In this document: positions 10,317 to 18,908 of the stretch, piece by piece | How the letters are laid out: each line of letters opens with the position of its first letter | How positions within the stretch are numbered: the stretch's first letter is position 1 | Origin: Pseudomonas canadensis | GTDB taxonomy: Bacteria > Pseudomonadota > Gammaproteobacteria > Pseudomonadales > Pseudomonadaceae | Reading direction: 5' to 3' | Length of the DNA stretch: 64,000 bases | Assembly (NCBI RefSeq): GCF_000503215.1 | Contig: NZ_AYTD01000011.1 | Location: 310,001 to 374,000 of the forward strand | Made by a program: the position numbers and the translations under genes | Notes under the pieces: model-generated | What the model saw: only the letters and a program-made list of their open reading frames with translations | Databases searched by the model: none | Told to the model about the DNA's origin: nothing

Positions 10317-10460
10317 CGTTGACTCTCCGTCAGGTTTGTAGAAGGGCTTAGTAAGTTGATGAAGTGAATCCTACCCACTCTCTTGGCCGATGGCTCATTG
10401 GCAAACCTGATGCTGACGATTGGTTTTCCCTATCAGGTGACTGTATTAATAGAAGAAATC

Positions 10461-11387
10461 TCAAAGCAGCGGTGGCGTCGCCAGAGTCATGCCAAGAAAG
10501 GGCGTCGCTTCAACATAGCGCATGGCGGATTTCATGTCGCTCCAGCCGACGTACCTCATCAACGACTTCAAATCCCAACCGCTGCGATGGGCCCACGTGG
10601 CAAAGCCCCGGCGCAGTGAGTGGCTGGTGTATTGCTCGGCGGGGATGCCGGCGCGCTTCAGCGCCTGGCGCAGCAGCGGGATCACACTGTTGGGGTGCAA
10701 CCCCTCCTCCCCCAGGTTGCCCCAGCGATCGATGCCGCGAAACACCGGGCCACGCACCAATGCCGAGGCGCTAAGCCACTCGCTGTAGGCCTGCACCGGG
10801 CACAGGCGCAAAAGCGCCGGTGTGTGATAAGTCTTGCCGAGGTTGTCGCGGTCGCTTTTGCTGCGCGGCAGATACAGGCTAATCCCGGCACCAGGCGTCG
10901 CTTGCACATGCTCGATCTCGAGCCGACACAGCTCATCGCTGCGAAAGCCTCGCCAGAAACCCAGCAGGATCAATGCAGTGTCGCGCTTGGCGCGCAGTAG
11001 CCGAGACACGTCGTGGGCTGCGTCTTTCGCCTCCTTTTCAAGAGAAGCCACCACCTGCTCAAGGTGCTTGAGTTGCAAAGGCTCGGCTTGCTTCTCCTGC
11101 GCCGGGTGCACGGCACGAATGCCCTTGAGCACTTTGCGCACCACCGGCGCCTTGGTTGGGTCGGGAAAACCCTGGCTCGTATGCCACTGCGCCAGTGCCG
11201 ACAGCCGCAGCTTCAGCGTGTTGACCGCCAAGACTCCGGCATGCGCCACCAGATAACGCGCCACGCTGTCGCTGGTCGCGGGCAGGAACCCTCCCCAGCT
11301 CACTTCGAAATGCTCGATGGCCGCACGATAACTACGTCGCGTGTTATCGCGTGTGGCGGCGTTGAGGTAACGATCCAGATCGCTCAT
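10461..11387 (-). CDS. Tyrosine-family site-specific recombinase, chromosomal orphan
   Basis: This 308-residue protein has an N-terminal SAM-like core-binding domain (about 1-100) and a C-terminal phage-integrase domain. Catalytic residues can be placed: Arg in GFRSDELCRL (about 149), HSLRR (His256, Arg259), a GW motif near 282 replacing the second His, and nucleophile Tyr291 in MRYVE. It is intact. No phage or ICE genes, tRNA or att-like direct repeats flank it. It is divergent from a KfrA-like gene and lies between core genes ahpC and gor, so it may be a domesticated recombinase rather than part of a recent mobile element. Confidence 0.88.
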   Translation of the reverse strand: MSDLDRYLNAATRDNTRRSYRAAIEHFEVSWGGFLPATSDSVARYLVAHAGVLAVNTLKLRLSALAQWHTSQGFPDPTKAPVVRKVLKGIRAVHPAQEKQAEPLQLKHLEQVVASLEKEAKDAAHDVSRLLRAKRDTALILLGFWRGFRSDELCRLEIEHVQATPGAGISLYLPRSKSDRDNLGKTYHTPALLRLCPVQAYSEWLSASALVRGPVFRGIDRWGNLGEEGLHPNSVIPLLRQALKRAGIPAEQYTSHSLRRGFATWAHRSGWDLKSLMRYVGWSDMKSAMRYVEATPFLGMTLATPPLL

Positions 11388-11508
11388 GAAAGGCCCATTC
11401 GTACTGCTGGCAGTTGCTTTGGCGGATTAAATGTCAATGACACGGGATAATACGCCAATATCCTATCTGTTAAATCGTGAATTTAAACGATTTTTTATTT
11501 GTGATATA

Positions 11509-11531
11509 GTATGTATATACATGATACATAC
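11509..11531. promoter_or_regulatory. Candidate operator/promoter of the recombinase and KfrA-like pair
   Basis: An 8-bp perfect inverted repeat (GTATGTAT at 11509-11516, ATACATAC at 11524-11531) encloses a second palindrome GTATATAC at 11513-11520. It lies in an AT-rich stretch (11400-11557) quite unlike its surroundings, 27 bp before the KfrA-like start. A TATAGT -10-like hexamer overlaps it at 11505-11510. KfrA-type proteins autoregulate by binding their own promoter, so this is a plausible operator. Confidence 0.5.
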
Positions 11532-11557
11532 CACATTACGAAATCGACGGAGACCCC

Positions 11558-12565
11558 ATGGCTCGCGGCGGCATTAACAAAGCAGTAGTTCAGACGGCAC
11601 GCCTGGCGATCCTCGCCCGTGGCGAAAACCCCAGCATCGACGCCGTACGCATCGAAATGGGCAATACCGGCTCGAAAACCACGATTCATCGCTATCTGAA
11701 GGAGCTGGATGAGAGCGAAAGCCGAGCCACCATCACCGAAGCGCCCATCGACGACGAGCTTGGTGAACTGGTAGCGCGCCTGGCGCAACGCTTGAAGGAG
11801 AAAGCCCAGGAGCCTATCGACCTGGCCCTGGCGCAGTTCGAGCAACAGAAAGCCGCCCTGCTCGCCCAACTGGAAGCCCTTGAGGAAGCACACGGCCAAC
11901 TCAAGCAACAATTTGATGTCCAGGCCGCCGCCCTGGCAGAAGAAAGCGCGGCCCTGCAAACCGCCAGTACCAGCCTGCAGACCGAACAAACCCGTAACGC
12001 CGGGCTGAGCCAGGCGTGCAGTGATTACGAATTACGGATCAGCGATAAGGACGAACAGATTCGCTCGCTGGAAGAAAAGCACCTGCACGCAAGGGATGCC
12101 TTGGAGCATTACCGTAATGCGATCAAGGAGCAGCGCGAGCAGGAACAGCGTCGTCACGAAGGGCAACTGCAACAGGTCCAAGCCGAGCTGCGCCAAGCCC
12201 AGCAGAGCGCCATGGTGCGCCAGGATGAAATCACCCAACTGCACCGCGACAATGAGCGACTGCTGATTGAACATCGAGTGACATCGAAAGAGTTGACGGC
12301 GCTGCAGGAGCAATCCCGCAAAGACCAGGCCCAGCAGCTCAAGCTGAGCGAACAGGTGAGCCTGATTGACAGCGAGCGCACCCTGCTTCAGGAGCGTCTG
12401 CGCGTTGCGGTGCTGGAGAGCCAGTCACGCCAGGAAGCGTTGGCTGAACATCAACAATCCAATAAAATCCTGGAATTGGAACTGATCAAAACCCAGGCCA
12501 GTATCGAGGCATTGCGCCTGGCAGCCGCCGTTGCGACGGCGCCAGAGGCAACACCCGAGAGCTGA
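11558..12565 (+). CDS. KfrA-like DNA-binding coiled-coil protein
   Basis: In this 335-residue protein, residues 1-115 resemble the KfrA N-terminal DNA-binding domain (NKAVVQTARLAILARGENPS and a following helix-turn-helix with GSKTTIHRYLKEL). Residues about 120-320 form a long, Gln/Glu/Ala-rich predicted coiled coil. Plasmid KfrA of RK2 has this same plan and acts as an alpha-helical filament-forming repressor linked to partition. This copy is chromosomal, divergent from a tyrosine recombinase across a 170-bp AT-rich gap. It may control the recombinase or act as an architectural partner; that is inference. The start ATG has an ACGGAGA ribosome site. Confidence 0.85.
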   Translation: MARGGINKAVVQTARLAILARGENPSIDAVRIEMGNTGSKTTIHRYLKELDESESRATITEAPIDDELGELVARLAQRLKEKAQEPIDLALAQFEQQKAALLAQLEALEEAHGQLKQQFDVQAAALAEESAALQTASTSLQTEQTRNAGLSQACSDYELRISDKDEQIRSLEEKHLHARDALEHYRNAIKEQREQEQRRHEGQLQQVQAELRQAQQSAMVRQDEITQLHRDNERLLIEHRVTSKELTALQEQSRKDQAQQLKLSEQVSLIDSERTLLQERLRVAVLESQSRQEALAEHQQSNKILELELIKTQASIEALRLAAAVATAPEATPES

Positions 12566-13924
12566 TCAGCCTGACACAGGCGTGCGCATGGTGACGAACT
12601 CTTCCGCCGCCGTAGGGTGCACACCGATGGTGTCATCGAAATGCTGCTTGGTCGCGCCCGCCTTGAGCGCGATCGCCAAGCCCTGGACGATCTCGCCGGC
12701 ATCCGGACCGACCATGTGACAACCCAGCACTTGGTCGGTGTCAGCGTCCACCACCAGCTTCATCAGGGTTTTTTCCTGGCATTCAGTCAGGGTCAGCTTC
12801 ATTGGCCGGAAACGGCTTTCGAAGATCTGCACCTTATGACCCTTCTCTTTCGCTTCCTCTTCGGTCAGGCCAACAGTACCAATGTTCGGCAGACTGAACA
12901 CCGCCGTCGGAATCATGGCGTAATCCACCGGACGATATTGCTCCGGCTTGAACAGGCGACGCGCCACGGCCATGCCTTCAGCCAACGCAACCGGTGTCAG
13001 CTGCACGCGCCCGATTACATCGCCGATGGCCAGGATCGACGACTCAGCGGTCTGATACAGATCATCCACTTCGACGAAGCCACGCTTGTCAAGTTTCACG
13101 CCTGTGTTCTCCAGGCCAAGGTTGTCCAGCATCGGACGGCGGCCAGTGGCGTAGAACACACAGTCCGCTTCCAACACGCGGCCGTCTTTCAGCGTGGCCT
13201 TGAGGCTGCCATCCGCTTGCTTGTCGATGCGCTCGATGTCTGCATTGAATTGCAGGTCCAGGCCACGCTTGGTCAGCTCTTCCTTCAGGTGCGTACGCAC
13301 CGAACCGTCAAAACCACGCAGGAACAAGTCACCGCGATACAGCAGGGTTGTCTGTGCACCCAGGCCGTGGAAGATCCCCGCGAACTCGACGGCAATGTAG
13401 CCACCACCGACAACCAATACACGCTTGGGCAACTCTTTGAGGAAAAACGCTTCATTGGAACCAATCGCATGTTCACGGCCCGGAATTTCCGGAATCTGCG
13501 GCCAGCCACCCGTCGCGATCAGGATGTGTTTGGCGGTAAAGCGCTCGCCGTTGATTTCGACCTGATGCGCATCCACCAGACGAGCGTGTCCCTCATGCAG
13601 GGTCACGCCGCTATTGACCAGCAGGTTGCGGTAAATGCCGTTCAGGCGGTTGATCTCACGATCTTTGTTGGCGATCAGGGTGGCCCAATCAAAATTCGCC
13701 TCACCCAGCGACCAGCCAAATCCGCTGGCCTGCTCAAAATCTTCGGCAAAGTGTGCGCCATACACCAACAGTTTCTTCGGCACGCAGCCGACGTTGACGC
13801 ACGTGCCACCCAGGTAGCGGCTTTCCGCCACGGCCACCTTGGCACCAAAGCCTGCGGCAAAACGCGCCGCACGAACACCGCCGGAACCGGCGCCAATCAC
13901 ATACAGGTCAAAATCGTAGGCCAT
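12566..13924 (-). CDS. gor: Glutathione-disulfide reductase
   Basis: This 452-residue FAD/NADPH oxidoreductase regenerates reduced glutathione. The N-terminal FAD fold ([15 protein letters not shown]) is followed by the redox-active pair Cys42-Cys47 in [19 protein letters not shown]-binding fold ([13 protein letters not shown]) lies in the middle, and the C-terminal dimer interface carries the catalytic His in [10 protein letters not shown]. The length is normal. The stop codon directly abuts the end of the convergent KfrA-like gene. The gor-galU order is conserved in Pseudomonas. Confidence 0.97.
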   Translation of the reverse strand: MAYDFDLYVIGAGSGGVRAARFAAGFGAKVAVAESRYLGGTCVNVGCVPKKLLVYGAHFAEDFEQASGFGWSLGEANFDWATLIANKDREINRLNGIYRNLLVNSGVTLHEGHARLVDAHQVEINGERFTAKHILIATGGWPQIPEIPGREHAIGSNEAFFLKELPKRVLVVGGGYIAVEFAGIFHGLGAQTTLLYRGDLFLRGFDGSVRTHLKEELTKRGLDLQFNADIERIDKQADGSLKATLKDGRVLEADCVFYATGRRPMLDNLGLENTGVKLDKRGFVEVDDLYQTAESSILAIGDVIGRVQLTPVALAEGMAVARRLFKPEQYRPVDYAMIPTAVFSLPNIGTVGLTEEEAKEKGHKVQIFESRFRPMKLTLTECQEKTLMKLVVDADTDQVLGCHMVGPDAGEIVQGLAIALKAGATKQHFDDTIGVHPTAAEEFVTMRTPVSG

Positions 13925-13976
13925 TTCACTCTCCTCGGCAGAACATCAGCATACCGACTTACATGGGGCTGAAAAA

Positions 13977-14006
13977 CGAAAAAGCCACCCGAAGGTGGCT
14001 TTTTTG
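13977..14006 (-). terminator. Terminator after galU
   Basis: The stem AAAGCCACC / GGTGGCTTT has a short loop and T-run on the minus strand. It lies 25-50 nt after the galU stop; its symmetric A/T flanks mean it could work in both directions. Confidence 0.88.
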
Positions 14007-14029
14007 GACCGGGACGCTTACAGCTTGAA

Positions 14030-14869
14030 TCAGTAAGCCTTGCCAGTCTTATAGAAGTGCTCGTAGCAGAAGTTGGTCGCTTCGATGTAGCCTTCAGCGC
14101 CGCCGCAGTCGAAGCGCTGGCCCTTGAACTTGTAGGCAATCACGCAACCGTCTTTGGCTTGCTTCAACAGGGCGTCGGTGATCTGGATTTCGCCGCCCTT
14201 GCCTGGCTCGGTTTCTTCGATCAGCTTGAAGATATCCGGGGTCAGGATGTAACGACCGATGATCGCCAGGTTCGAAGGTGCGTCTTCCGGTGCTGGTTTT
14301 TCAACCATGTCACGCACGCGGATCAGGCCATCGCCGATTTCGTCGCCCGCGATCACGCCGTATTTGTTGGTTTCCTGTGGGTCCACTTCCTGGACTGCCA
14401 CGATGGTGCAACGGTATTTCTTGTACAGATCAACCATCTGTTCCAGAACACCCTTGCCTTCCAGGTTGACGCACAGGTCATCCGCCAGCACCACGGCGAA
14501 CGGTTCGTCACCGATCAGCGGGCGGCCGGTCAGAATCGCGTGGCCGAGGCCTTTCATCTGGGTCTGACGGGTGTAGGAGAACGAGCACTCGTCCAGCAGC
14601 TTGCGGATGCCGACCAGGTATTTTTCCTTGTCGGTGCCCTTGATCTGGTTTTCCAGCTCATAGCTGATGTCGAAGTGGTCTTCCAGCGCGCGCTTACCAC
14701 GGCCGGTGACGATGGAAATTTCGTTCAGGCCGGCATCCAGTGCCTCTTCGACGCCGTACTGAATCAGTGGCTTGTTCACCACCGGCAGCATCTCTTTGGG
14801 CATGGCTTTGGTCGCTGGCAAGAAGCGAGTGCCGTAACCGGCTGCTGGGAACAAGCATTTCTTGATCAT
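14030..14869 (-). CDS. galU: UTP-glucose-1-phosphate uridylyltransferase
   Basis: This 279-residue nucleotidyltransferase makes UDP-glucose for LPS, trehalose and exopolysaccharide synthesis. The N-terminal signature KCLFPAAGYGTRFLPATKAM provides the nucleotide-binding loop, and PLIQYGVEEA and the VLADDL metal site are in place. Length agrees with other Pseudomonas GalU. It is transcribed separately from gor, with its own terminator between them. Confidence 0.97.
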   Translation of the reverse strand: MIKKCLFPAAGYGTRFLPATKAMPKEMLPVVNKPLIQYGVEEALDAGLNEISIVTGRGKRALEDHFDISYELENQIKGTDKEKYLVGIRKLLDECSFSYTRQTQMKGLGHAILTGRPLIGDEPFAVVLADDLCVNLEGKGVLEQMVDLYKKYRCTIVAVQEVDPQETNKYGVIAGDEIGDGLIRVRDMVEKPAPEDAPSNLAIIGRYILTPDIFKLIEETEPGKGGEIQITDALLKQAKDGCVIAYKFKGQRFDCGGAEGYIEATNFCYEHFYKTGKAY

Positions 14870-15179
14870 ATGAGTCCTTACAAAGGGCTGTGCGTACGGA
14901 ATTCGGCGCAGTCTAATCAGGCCGCAGTCACCTTACAATGGGTCCTGCTGGCGTTGCGATGTCATCATAGAGAAAAAATCTCGGCGTAAGTTCCGCTGGC
15001 CTTATGGACCGCGCTCCCACCGCCGCGGCAAAAAACGGCTGCACCTCAATGTTTCAAAGGGCTGCACTCTTTTTAGCACGCTTTTGCAACCGGAACACTG
15101 ACCTGGAATAACTTGCGCTGAATCGCTGCATTTGGCGCTATCATAAGGCCCTTGAACCACACCACGAGATACTTGATAG
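14870..15179. other. Intergenic region upstream of galU
   Basis: This 310-bp stretch between the divergent galU and a 61-aa hypothetical gene must contain both promoters. I see no convincing ORF, RNA gene or repeat in it. Confidence 0.6.
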
Positions 15180-15365
15180 ATGTCAGAACCAAAAGGCGTG
15201 AACGGCTACCTGATCACACAGCGAGCGGACGGTTGGCACTTGATCAACTTCCACGGTGACAGCGTCGCCGGGGTATTCCCGACCGAAAGCCAGGCTATCG
15301 CGGTAGCTGAGGTGTTTGTGGATGAAGCGGGCCACGCATCGAGCAAGCGGCCGAAGGGCAAGTAA
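15180..15365 (+). CDS. Small conserved-looking hypothetical protein (61 aa)
   Basis: This 61-residue hydrophilic protein (MSEPKGVNGYLITQRADGWH...) ends in a basic SSKRPKGK tail. The start ATG follows a moderate purine stretch (ACGAGATACTTGATAG), and a strong terminator immediately after the stop shows a real transcription unit. It has no signal peptide or known catalytic motif. A beta-rich N-terminal half and an Ala/Val-rich helix are suggested. Function not recognised. Confidence 0.7.
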   Translation: MSEPKGVNGYLITQRADGWHLINFHGDSVAGVFPTESQAIAVAEVFVDEAGHASSKRPKGK

Positions 15366-15381
15366 TCGTCCAAGCGCTGCG

Positions 15382-15410
15382 CAAAAGCCCCGTTTGACCG
15401 GGGCTTTTTT
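15382..15410 (+). terminator. Terminator after the 61-aa gene
   Basis: AAAAGCCCCG / CGGGGCTTTTTT forms a stem with a TTTGAC-like loop, 17 nt after the stop. Confidence 0.9.
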
Positions 15411-15507
15411 GTGTTTGTCTGTACGTACATGGCAGTTCGCTATAATCTCGCCGAAACGCCCCACGACAGTGTCAGCGCCCTTCCAACACCCTCGATGATG
15501 AACACAC

Positions 15508-15789
15508 ATGAACAAGATTCTGGCACTGACTGCGGTACTGGCACTCGCCGGCTGCACCACCACTTCTGACGTCTACCTGAAAAACGGTGAACAAGGTCTG
15601 ACCATCGATTGCTCAGGCGAAGCCAATTCCTGGGCCAGCTGCTACGAAAAGGCTGACGCCTCGTGTGCCGGTACCGGCTACCGCATCGTCGGTACCGAAG
15701 GCACGCCGTCGCTCAAGGAAAGCGACAAGACCCTGGGGCAGGACGTGGGTAACTACAAGAGTCGCAGTGTAGTGGTGGTCTGCAAATAA
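15508..15789 (+). CDS. Small putative lipoprotein (93 aa)
   Basis: The N-terminus MNKILALTAVLALAGC is a type II signal peptide with lipobox LAGC, so Cys16 should be lipidated. The mature part has four further Cys residues (CSGEANSWASCYEKADASC and a C-terminal VVVVCK), suggesting disulfides in the periplasm. It resembles short Pseudomonas lipoproteins of unknown role. It is followed closely by a convergent 76-aa gene. Confidence 0.8.
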   Translation: MNKILALTAVLALAGCTTTSDVYLKNGEQGLTIDCSGEANSWASCYEKADASCAGTGYRIVGTEGTPSLKESDKTLGQDVGNYKSRSVVVVCK

Positions 15790-15798
15790 GCTTGAGGC

Positions 15799-16029
15799 TT
15801 ACAACTGAATATCGGCAAACTTGATGCCCAGGCTGCGGATGGTCTCCACCAGGTCATCCAGGCGCGCGAACGACTCGACTTCATCCTGATCGTCCACCAG
15901 GAAAAAACTGCAGCCGCCGCTTTTCTTGAAGAATACGATCCACTCCCCAAGATCGGCAGGGTTCTGGATGATGTGAGTGGCCGATATCTGGCCTTCGGCC
16001 TGGCGAGCCCTGACGTGTTCACGCTTCAT
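15799..16029 (-). CDS. Small hypothetical protein (76 aa)
   Basis: This soluble 76-residue protein is rich in acidic residues (VDDQDEVESFARLDDLVETI). The ATG at 16029 is preferred to 16062 because a GGGAAG ribosome site sits 6-8 nt upstream and the shorter form avoids a Cys-rich extension. It has no recognised domain. It lies 76 bp downstream of tsdA on the same strand, with a hairpin between them, so co-transcription is uncertain. Confidence 0.65.
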   Translation of the reverse strand: MKREHVRARQAEGQISATHIIQNPADLGEWIVFFKKSGGCSFFLVDDQDEVESFARLDDLVETIRSLGIKFADIQL

Positions 16030-16052
16030 GAAAGACTTCCCAAAAAGGCAGA

Positions 16053-16086
16053 TGCCGCACAAACCGAGGGTTTGCGCGGCATTTTT
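16053..16086 (+). terminator. GC-rich hairpin with T-run between tsdA and the 76-aa gene
   Basis: TGCCGCACAAACC and GGTTTGCGCGGCA form a long stem. The T-run is on the plus strand, but both neighbouring genes are on the minus strand. It may weaken minus-strand read-through or end antisense transcription. Role uncertain. Confidence 0.5.
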
Positions 16087-16105
16087 GCATTGATCGGGTA
16101 ACAGT

Positions 16106-17020
16106 TTAACGGATGCCCTGCCCGATCAGCACGCCTTCTACGTTTTGGCCGTAGAGATTGACGCCATCGTTGGCGTGGAACTTGACCCGGGTTTTCTCCA
16201 CAGAACCGTCAACCAATCGCGGATCCTGCGGCCGTTCATGGCTGTTGACATAGGCTGCAACGTCCCAGGCTTGCTGGTCGCTCAAGCTGCCGCCCTTGCC
16301 CAGCGGCATGTTGTGTTTGATGAAGGACGCCGCCGTATTGATGCGGTGCATGCCGGCGCCCCAATTGTAGGAATCCTTGCCCCACAGGGGTGGCATCACA
16401 TAGTGCTCACCGACCTTTTGGCCCTGCCCTTCGCCGCCGTGGCAGACCGCGCACTGCTCCTGGTACACCTGGGCACCCTGAGCCAGGTTATAACCCTTGG
16501 CCGGTTGCGCAACGTCTGGGTAGCCACGACCAGGCAGCTCGACACCCAGCGGTGCCTTGCTCGCCAGCCAGTAGGCATACACCGAAAGCGCGGCGATCTC
16601 AGAGCTGTCTGCGGCCGGGGGTGTGCCGCCGTTCATACTGAACTGGAAACAGCCCTGCAATCGCTCGGCAAAGGTATTGACCTTGTCGTTTTTCTTCCGA
16701 TAGGCCGGGTACATCGGGTACGCAGCCCACAGTGGCGCCGAGTTGGCGAGACGACCCTGGTCCAGGTGGCAGTTGCTGCAGTTGAGTCCGTTACCGACAT
16801 ATTTCGGTGCCAGCCGCTGAGTATCCACGAACAACGCATACCCCTCTCTCACCAGCTTGCCGTAAGCATTGTCGGGCAGTTCGCTCTCTTGAGGCGGCCG
16901 GAATTGGCTGACCGCAGCGTGGCTGGCGGGTTGCAACTGTGATTGGTCTTCCATGGCGATCGTGGCGGCGTTAGCCGAGGGAACAGCCAATAGGCCCAAG
17001 GCTAATATCAACGGACTCAT
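16106..17020 (-). CDS. tsdA: Diheme cytochrome c, probable thiosulfate dehydrogenase TsdA
   Basis: This 304-residue periplasmic protein has a signal peptide (residues about 1-18, ANA cleavage) and two CXXCH haem sites, CSNCH at 81-85 and CAVCH at 190-194. TsdA couples two thiosulfate molecules to tetrathionate and has an unusual His/Cys haem ligation. The sequence between the haems (SAPLWAAYPMYPAYRKKNDK then ERLQGCFQFSMNGG) matches the TsdA signature, and Cys124 fits the distal Cys ligand. Met238 in KHNMPLG is a candidate distal ligand of haem 2. It overlaps tsdB by 4 bp. The family call is from motif memory, not a search. Confidence 0.82.
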   Translation of the reverse strand: MSPLILALGLLAVPSANAATIAMEDQSQLQPASHAAVSQFRPPQESELPDNAYGKLVREGYALFVDTQRLAPKYVGNGLNCSNCHLDQGRLANSAPLWAAYPMYPAYRKKNDKVNTFAERLQGCFQFSMNGGTPPAADSSEIAALSVYAYWLASKAPLGVELPGRGYPDVAQPAKGYNLAQGAQVYQEQCAVCHGGEGQGQKVGEHYVMPPLWGKDSYNWGAGMHRINTAASFIKHNMPLGKGGSLSDQQAWDVAAYVNSHERPQDPRLVDGSVEKTRVKFHANDGVNLYGQNVEGVLIGQGIR

Positions 17021-17667
17021 GGCTTGGCCTCCAGTTTCAGCGAAGCGAAATACTGGGCCACACCCTGCACTTCTTCTGCCGTGAGGGACTTAGCGATGTG
17101 CCCCATCAAGTCATTCGGATCGTTGTGGCGGGTGCCATTTTGCCAAGCCATCAATTGCGCTGCCAGGTAAGCGGCGGGTTGGCCGGCCAGGGGCGGGAAT
17201 GCGTCACCGAGCCCCGTCCCTGCTGGGCCATGACAACTGGCACAGGCCGGAATCTGCCGTTCCCAGGCGCCTTGTTGTGCGAGCTTTTGTGCAGCATTGA
17301 GCGGCATATCGCCGCGATAGACCGCCTGTGGAACAGGCCCCGGCATTGCCGCCAGCGCCTGACTGACCGCCTCGATTTCAGCGTCCGTGAGCGCGTTCGC
17401 CACCGGCTGCATCACGGGATTTGAACGGCTGCCACCTTTGAAATCCTCCAGTTGTTTACGCACATACGGCGCGGGCAAACCCGCTAACCGGGGAAAGCCT
17501 GCTGCGGCCATCCCCGCGCCATCGGCACCATGACAGGCTACACACGGCATGGCACCCGGCTGCGAACCGCCCTCGGCAAAGATCTTCCTCCCCTCCAGCG
17601 CGTGGGCATTGCCCAATAGCAACATCAGCGCACTGCCCATCAGTACTCGTTCCAGAGACATCATCAC
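17017..17667 (-). CDS. tsdB: Diheme cytochrome c4-like protein, probable TsdB
   Basis: This 216-residue periplasmic cytochrome has a signal peptide (LLLGNAHA, cleavage near residue 23) and two haem-binding motifs, CVACH at 42-46 and CASCH at 142-146, in a duplicated c4-type fold. In bacteria with thiosulfate dehydrogenase, tsdB precedes or fuses to tsdA and accepts its electrons. Here the two genes overlap by 4 bp (ATGA), so they are translationally coupled. Several Met codons occur at the N-terminus (MMMSLERVL), so the exact start is uncertain by a few residues. Confidence 0.8.
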   Translation of the reverse strand: MMMSLERVLMGSALMLLLGNAHALEGRKIFAEGGSQPGAMPCVACHGADGAGMAAAGFPRLAGLPAPYVRKQLEDFKGGSRSNPVMQPVANALTDAEIEAVSQALAAMPGPVPQAVYRGDMPLNAAQKLAQQGAWERQIPACASCHGPAGTGLGDAFPPLAGQPAAYLAAQLMAWQNGTRHNDPNDLMGHIAKSLTAEEVQGVAQYFASLKLEAKP

Positions 17668-17762
17668 GGCTCCATTTTATAGTTATATGCTTAGACTCTT
17701 ACGGCATAAGCCTACAAATGGTAGGGGAATGACCCCCTCGCGACAACTCCAAAAACGCAGCA

Positions 17763-17805
17763 CAAAAAAAAGCCTGGCTTTACGCATACGCGGCCAGGCT
17801 TTTTT
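17763..17805. terminator. Bidirectional terminator
   Basis: AGCCTGGC and GCCAGGCT arms are flanked by eight A on the left and six T on the right. It lies downstream of the 117-aa lipoprotein gene on the minus strand and insulates the tsdBA promoter. Confidence 0.85.
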
Positions 17806-17840
17806 ATCGGATTGGAAGTCGCTGGGTTGAGCAGGCCAGA

Positions 17841-18194
17841 TCAGCCGGAAATGCAGTCCTCGCCGGCCTTCTTCACGTCACCCGGACGGATCGGCACATT
17901 GGACATGCTCTCGTAAAGCTTGATGCTACTGCCACTGGAGCGCTCATCGATCTCGAAGATCGCCGAAGGATCGGCCGAGAATTTCTGCGGCACAATCACC
18001 TGCACACCGCCGTCCTTATGCGGTTCGATCTGCGGCGGCCGGCGAGTCGCCGACAGCTTCTGTACCACACACGCAGCGTATTCCTTCGGTTTTTTACCGG
18101 AAATCACTGCCAAGGTCGGAGGGGTCTGCTTGATATCTGCAACCGAAGCACACCCACCAATCGCCAGGGCCAGAACCAACACACTCCATTTCAT
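17841..18194 (-). CDS. Putative lipoprotein (117 aa)
   Basis: The signal peptide MKWSVLVLALAIGGC has lipobox IGGC, with lipidated Cys15. The mature domain has Cys42 and Cys114 and a beta-strand-rich pattern. It resembles the second lipoprotein in this window (29917-30270): both run about 117 residues, start with a lipobox, contain an xACVVQ/xECVQ segment and end in SSIKxY-type strands before a final Cys. A paralogous periplasmic family of unknown role is likely. Confidence 0.8.
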   Translation of the reverse strand: MKWSVLVLALAIGGCASVADIKQTPPTLAVISGKKPKEYAACVVQKLSATRRPPQIEPHKDGGVQVIVPQKFSADPSAIFEIDERSSGSSIKLYESMSNVPIRPGDVKKAGEDCISG

Positions 18195-18408
18195 ACTAAA
18201 ACCTCCGATAAAGACCCTACGACAGCGGACATGGTAATTTTCTCCCGCCCAAGTAGGATTTATCCCTGATAACTCGGTAAATAACTGTTTTAAATTGTCG
18301 ACGTCGTTGAAGACGGGCCGATAATAAACACGCTGGGGCTGATAAACTCCATCTTAACCTACGTATCGTTCTGATTTTTCAGAAAAAGCCCTTCTGGAGT
18401 CTCCACCC

Positions 18409-18711
18409 ATGAAATTCATCCACCAGCGTGAGCACCTCAACGAGGGCGACATTGTCGTCATCGAATGCTCTCAGACTTGTAATATCCGTCTGATGAGCGA
18501 TGCGAATTTTCGCAGCTTCAAGAATGGCGGCCGTCACACCTATCACGGCGGCGCCTTCGACAAGTTCCCCGCCAAAATCACTGCGCCGAGCACCGGGTTC
18601 TGGAACATCACGCTGGACGTAGTCACGCGTCGCGCAATCAGCGTCACCCGCAAACCCGCGTTGTCCCACAAGATCCGCATTGTGCGTCGTACCAGCTCCA
18701 AGCTGAGCTGA
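18409..18711 (+). CDS. DUF1883 domain protein (100 aa)
   Basis: This 100-residue basic protein (MKFIHQREHLNEGDIVVIEC) covers a single DUF1883 domain. It has two early Cys residues and a strongly basic C-terminus (RKPALSHKIRIVRR). Family members are small, mostly beta-sheet and uncharacterised; some are fused to signalling domains. A GGAG-type site precedes the ATG. It is followed 25 bp later by a 55-aa ORF and then alkB, so it may be the first gene of a short operon. Confidence 0.8.
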   Translation: MKFIHQREHLNEGDIVVIECSQTCNIRLMSDANFRSFKNGGRHTYHGGAFDKFPAKITAPSTGFWNITLDVVTRRAISVTRKPALSHKIRIVRRTSSKLS

Positions 18712-18736
18712 TCCGCACACTTCACAGGAAATAGCC

Positions 18737-18904
18737 GTGAACACCACTACCAAATACGTGATCAAGTACAAGCTCAACGGCGAACGCCGCTTTGAGTTCG
18801 CCCAGCTGCAGACCAATAGCGTGGAAGAAGCCAAGCAAGCCCTGGCGAAAATTCACGATGACAGTGATGAAATCACCGACATCAATGTGAGCAAGGCGCT
18901 GTAA
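18737..18904 (+). CDS. Small hypothetical protein (55 aa), upstream of alkB
   Basis: A GTG start at 18737 with a CAGGAA ribosome site 7 nt upstream encodes 55 residues (MNTTTKYVIKYKLNGERRFE...), ending with TAA at 18902-18904, only 4 bp before the alkB ATG. The tight spacing to alkB and the good ribosome site argue that it is real. It is predicted as a short beta-beta-alpha type fold with no known motif. It could be a translational lead-in for alkB. Confidence 0.65.
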   Translation: MNTTTKYVIKYKLNGERRFEFAQLQTNSVEEAKQALAKIHDDSDEITDINVSKAL

Positions 18905-18908
18905 GCCG

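Noticed and set aside
10461..12565. Recombinase/KfrA pair as a prophage or ICE
   Set aside because: No structural, conjugation or lysis genes, no flanking direct repeats, and neighbours are core genes; treated as an orphan pair.
16053..16086. Terminator of tsdA
   Set aside because: The T-run is on the wrong strand for tsdA; kept only as a hairpin of uncertain role.
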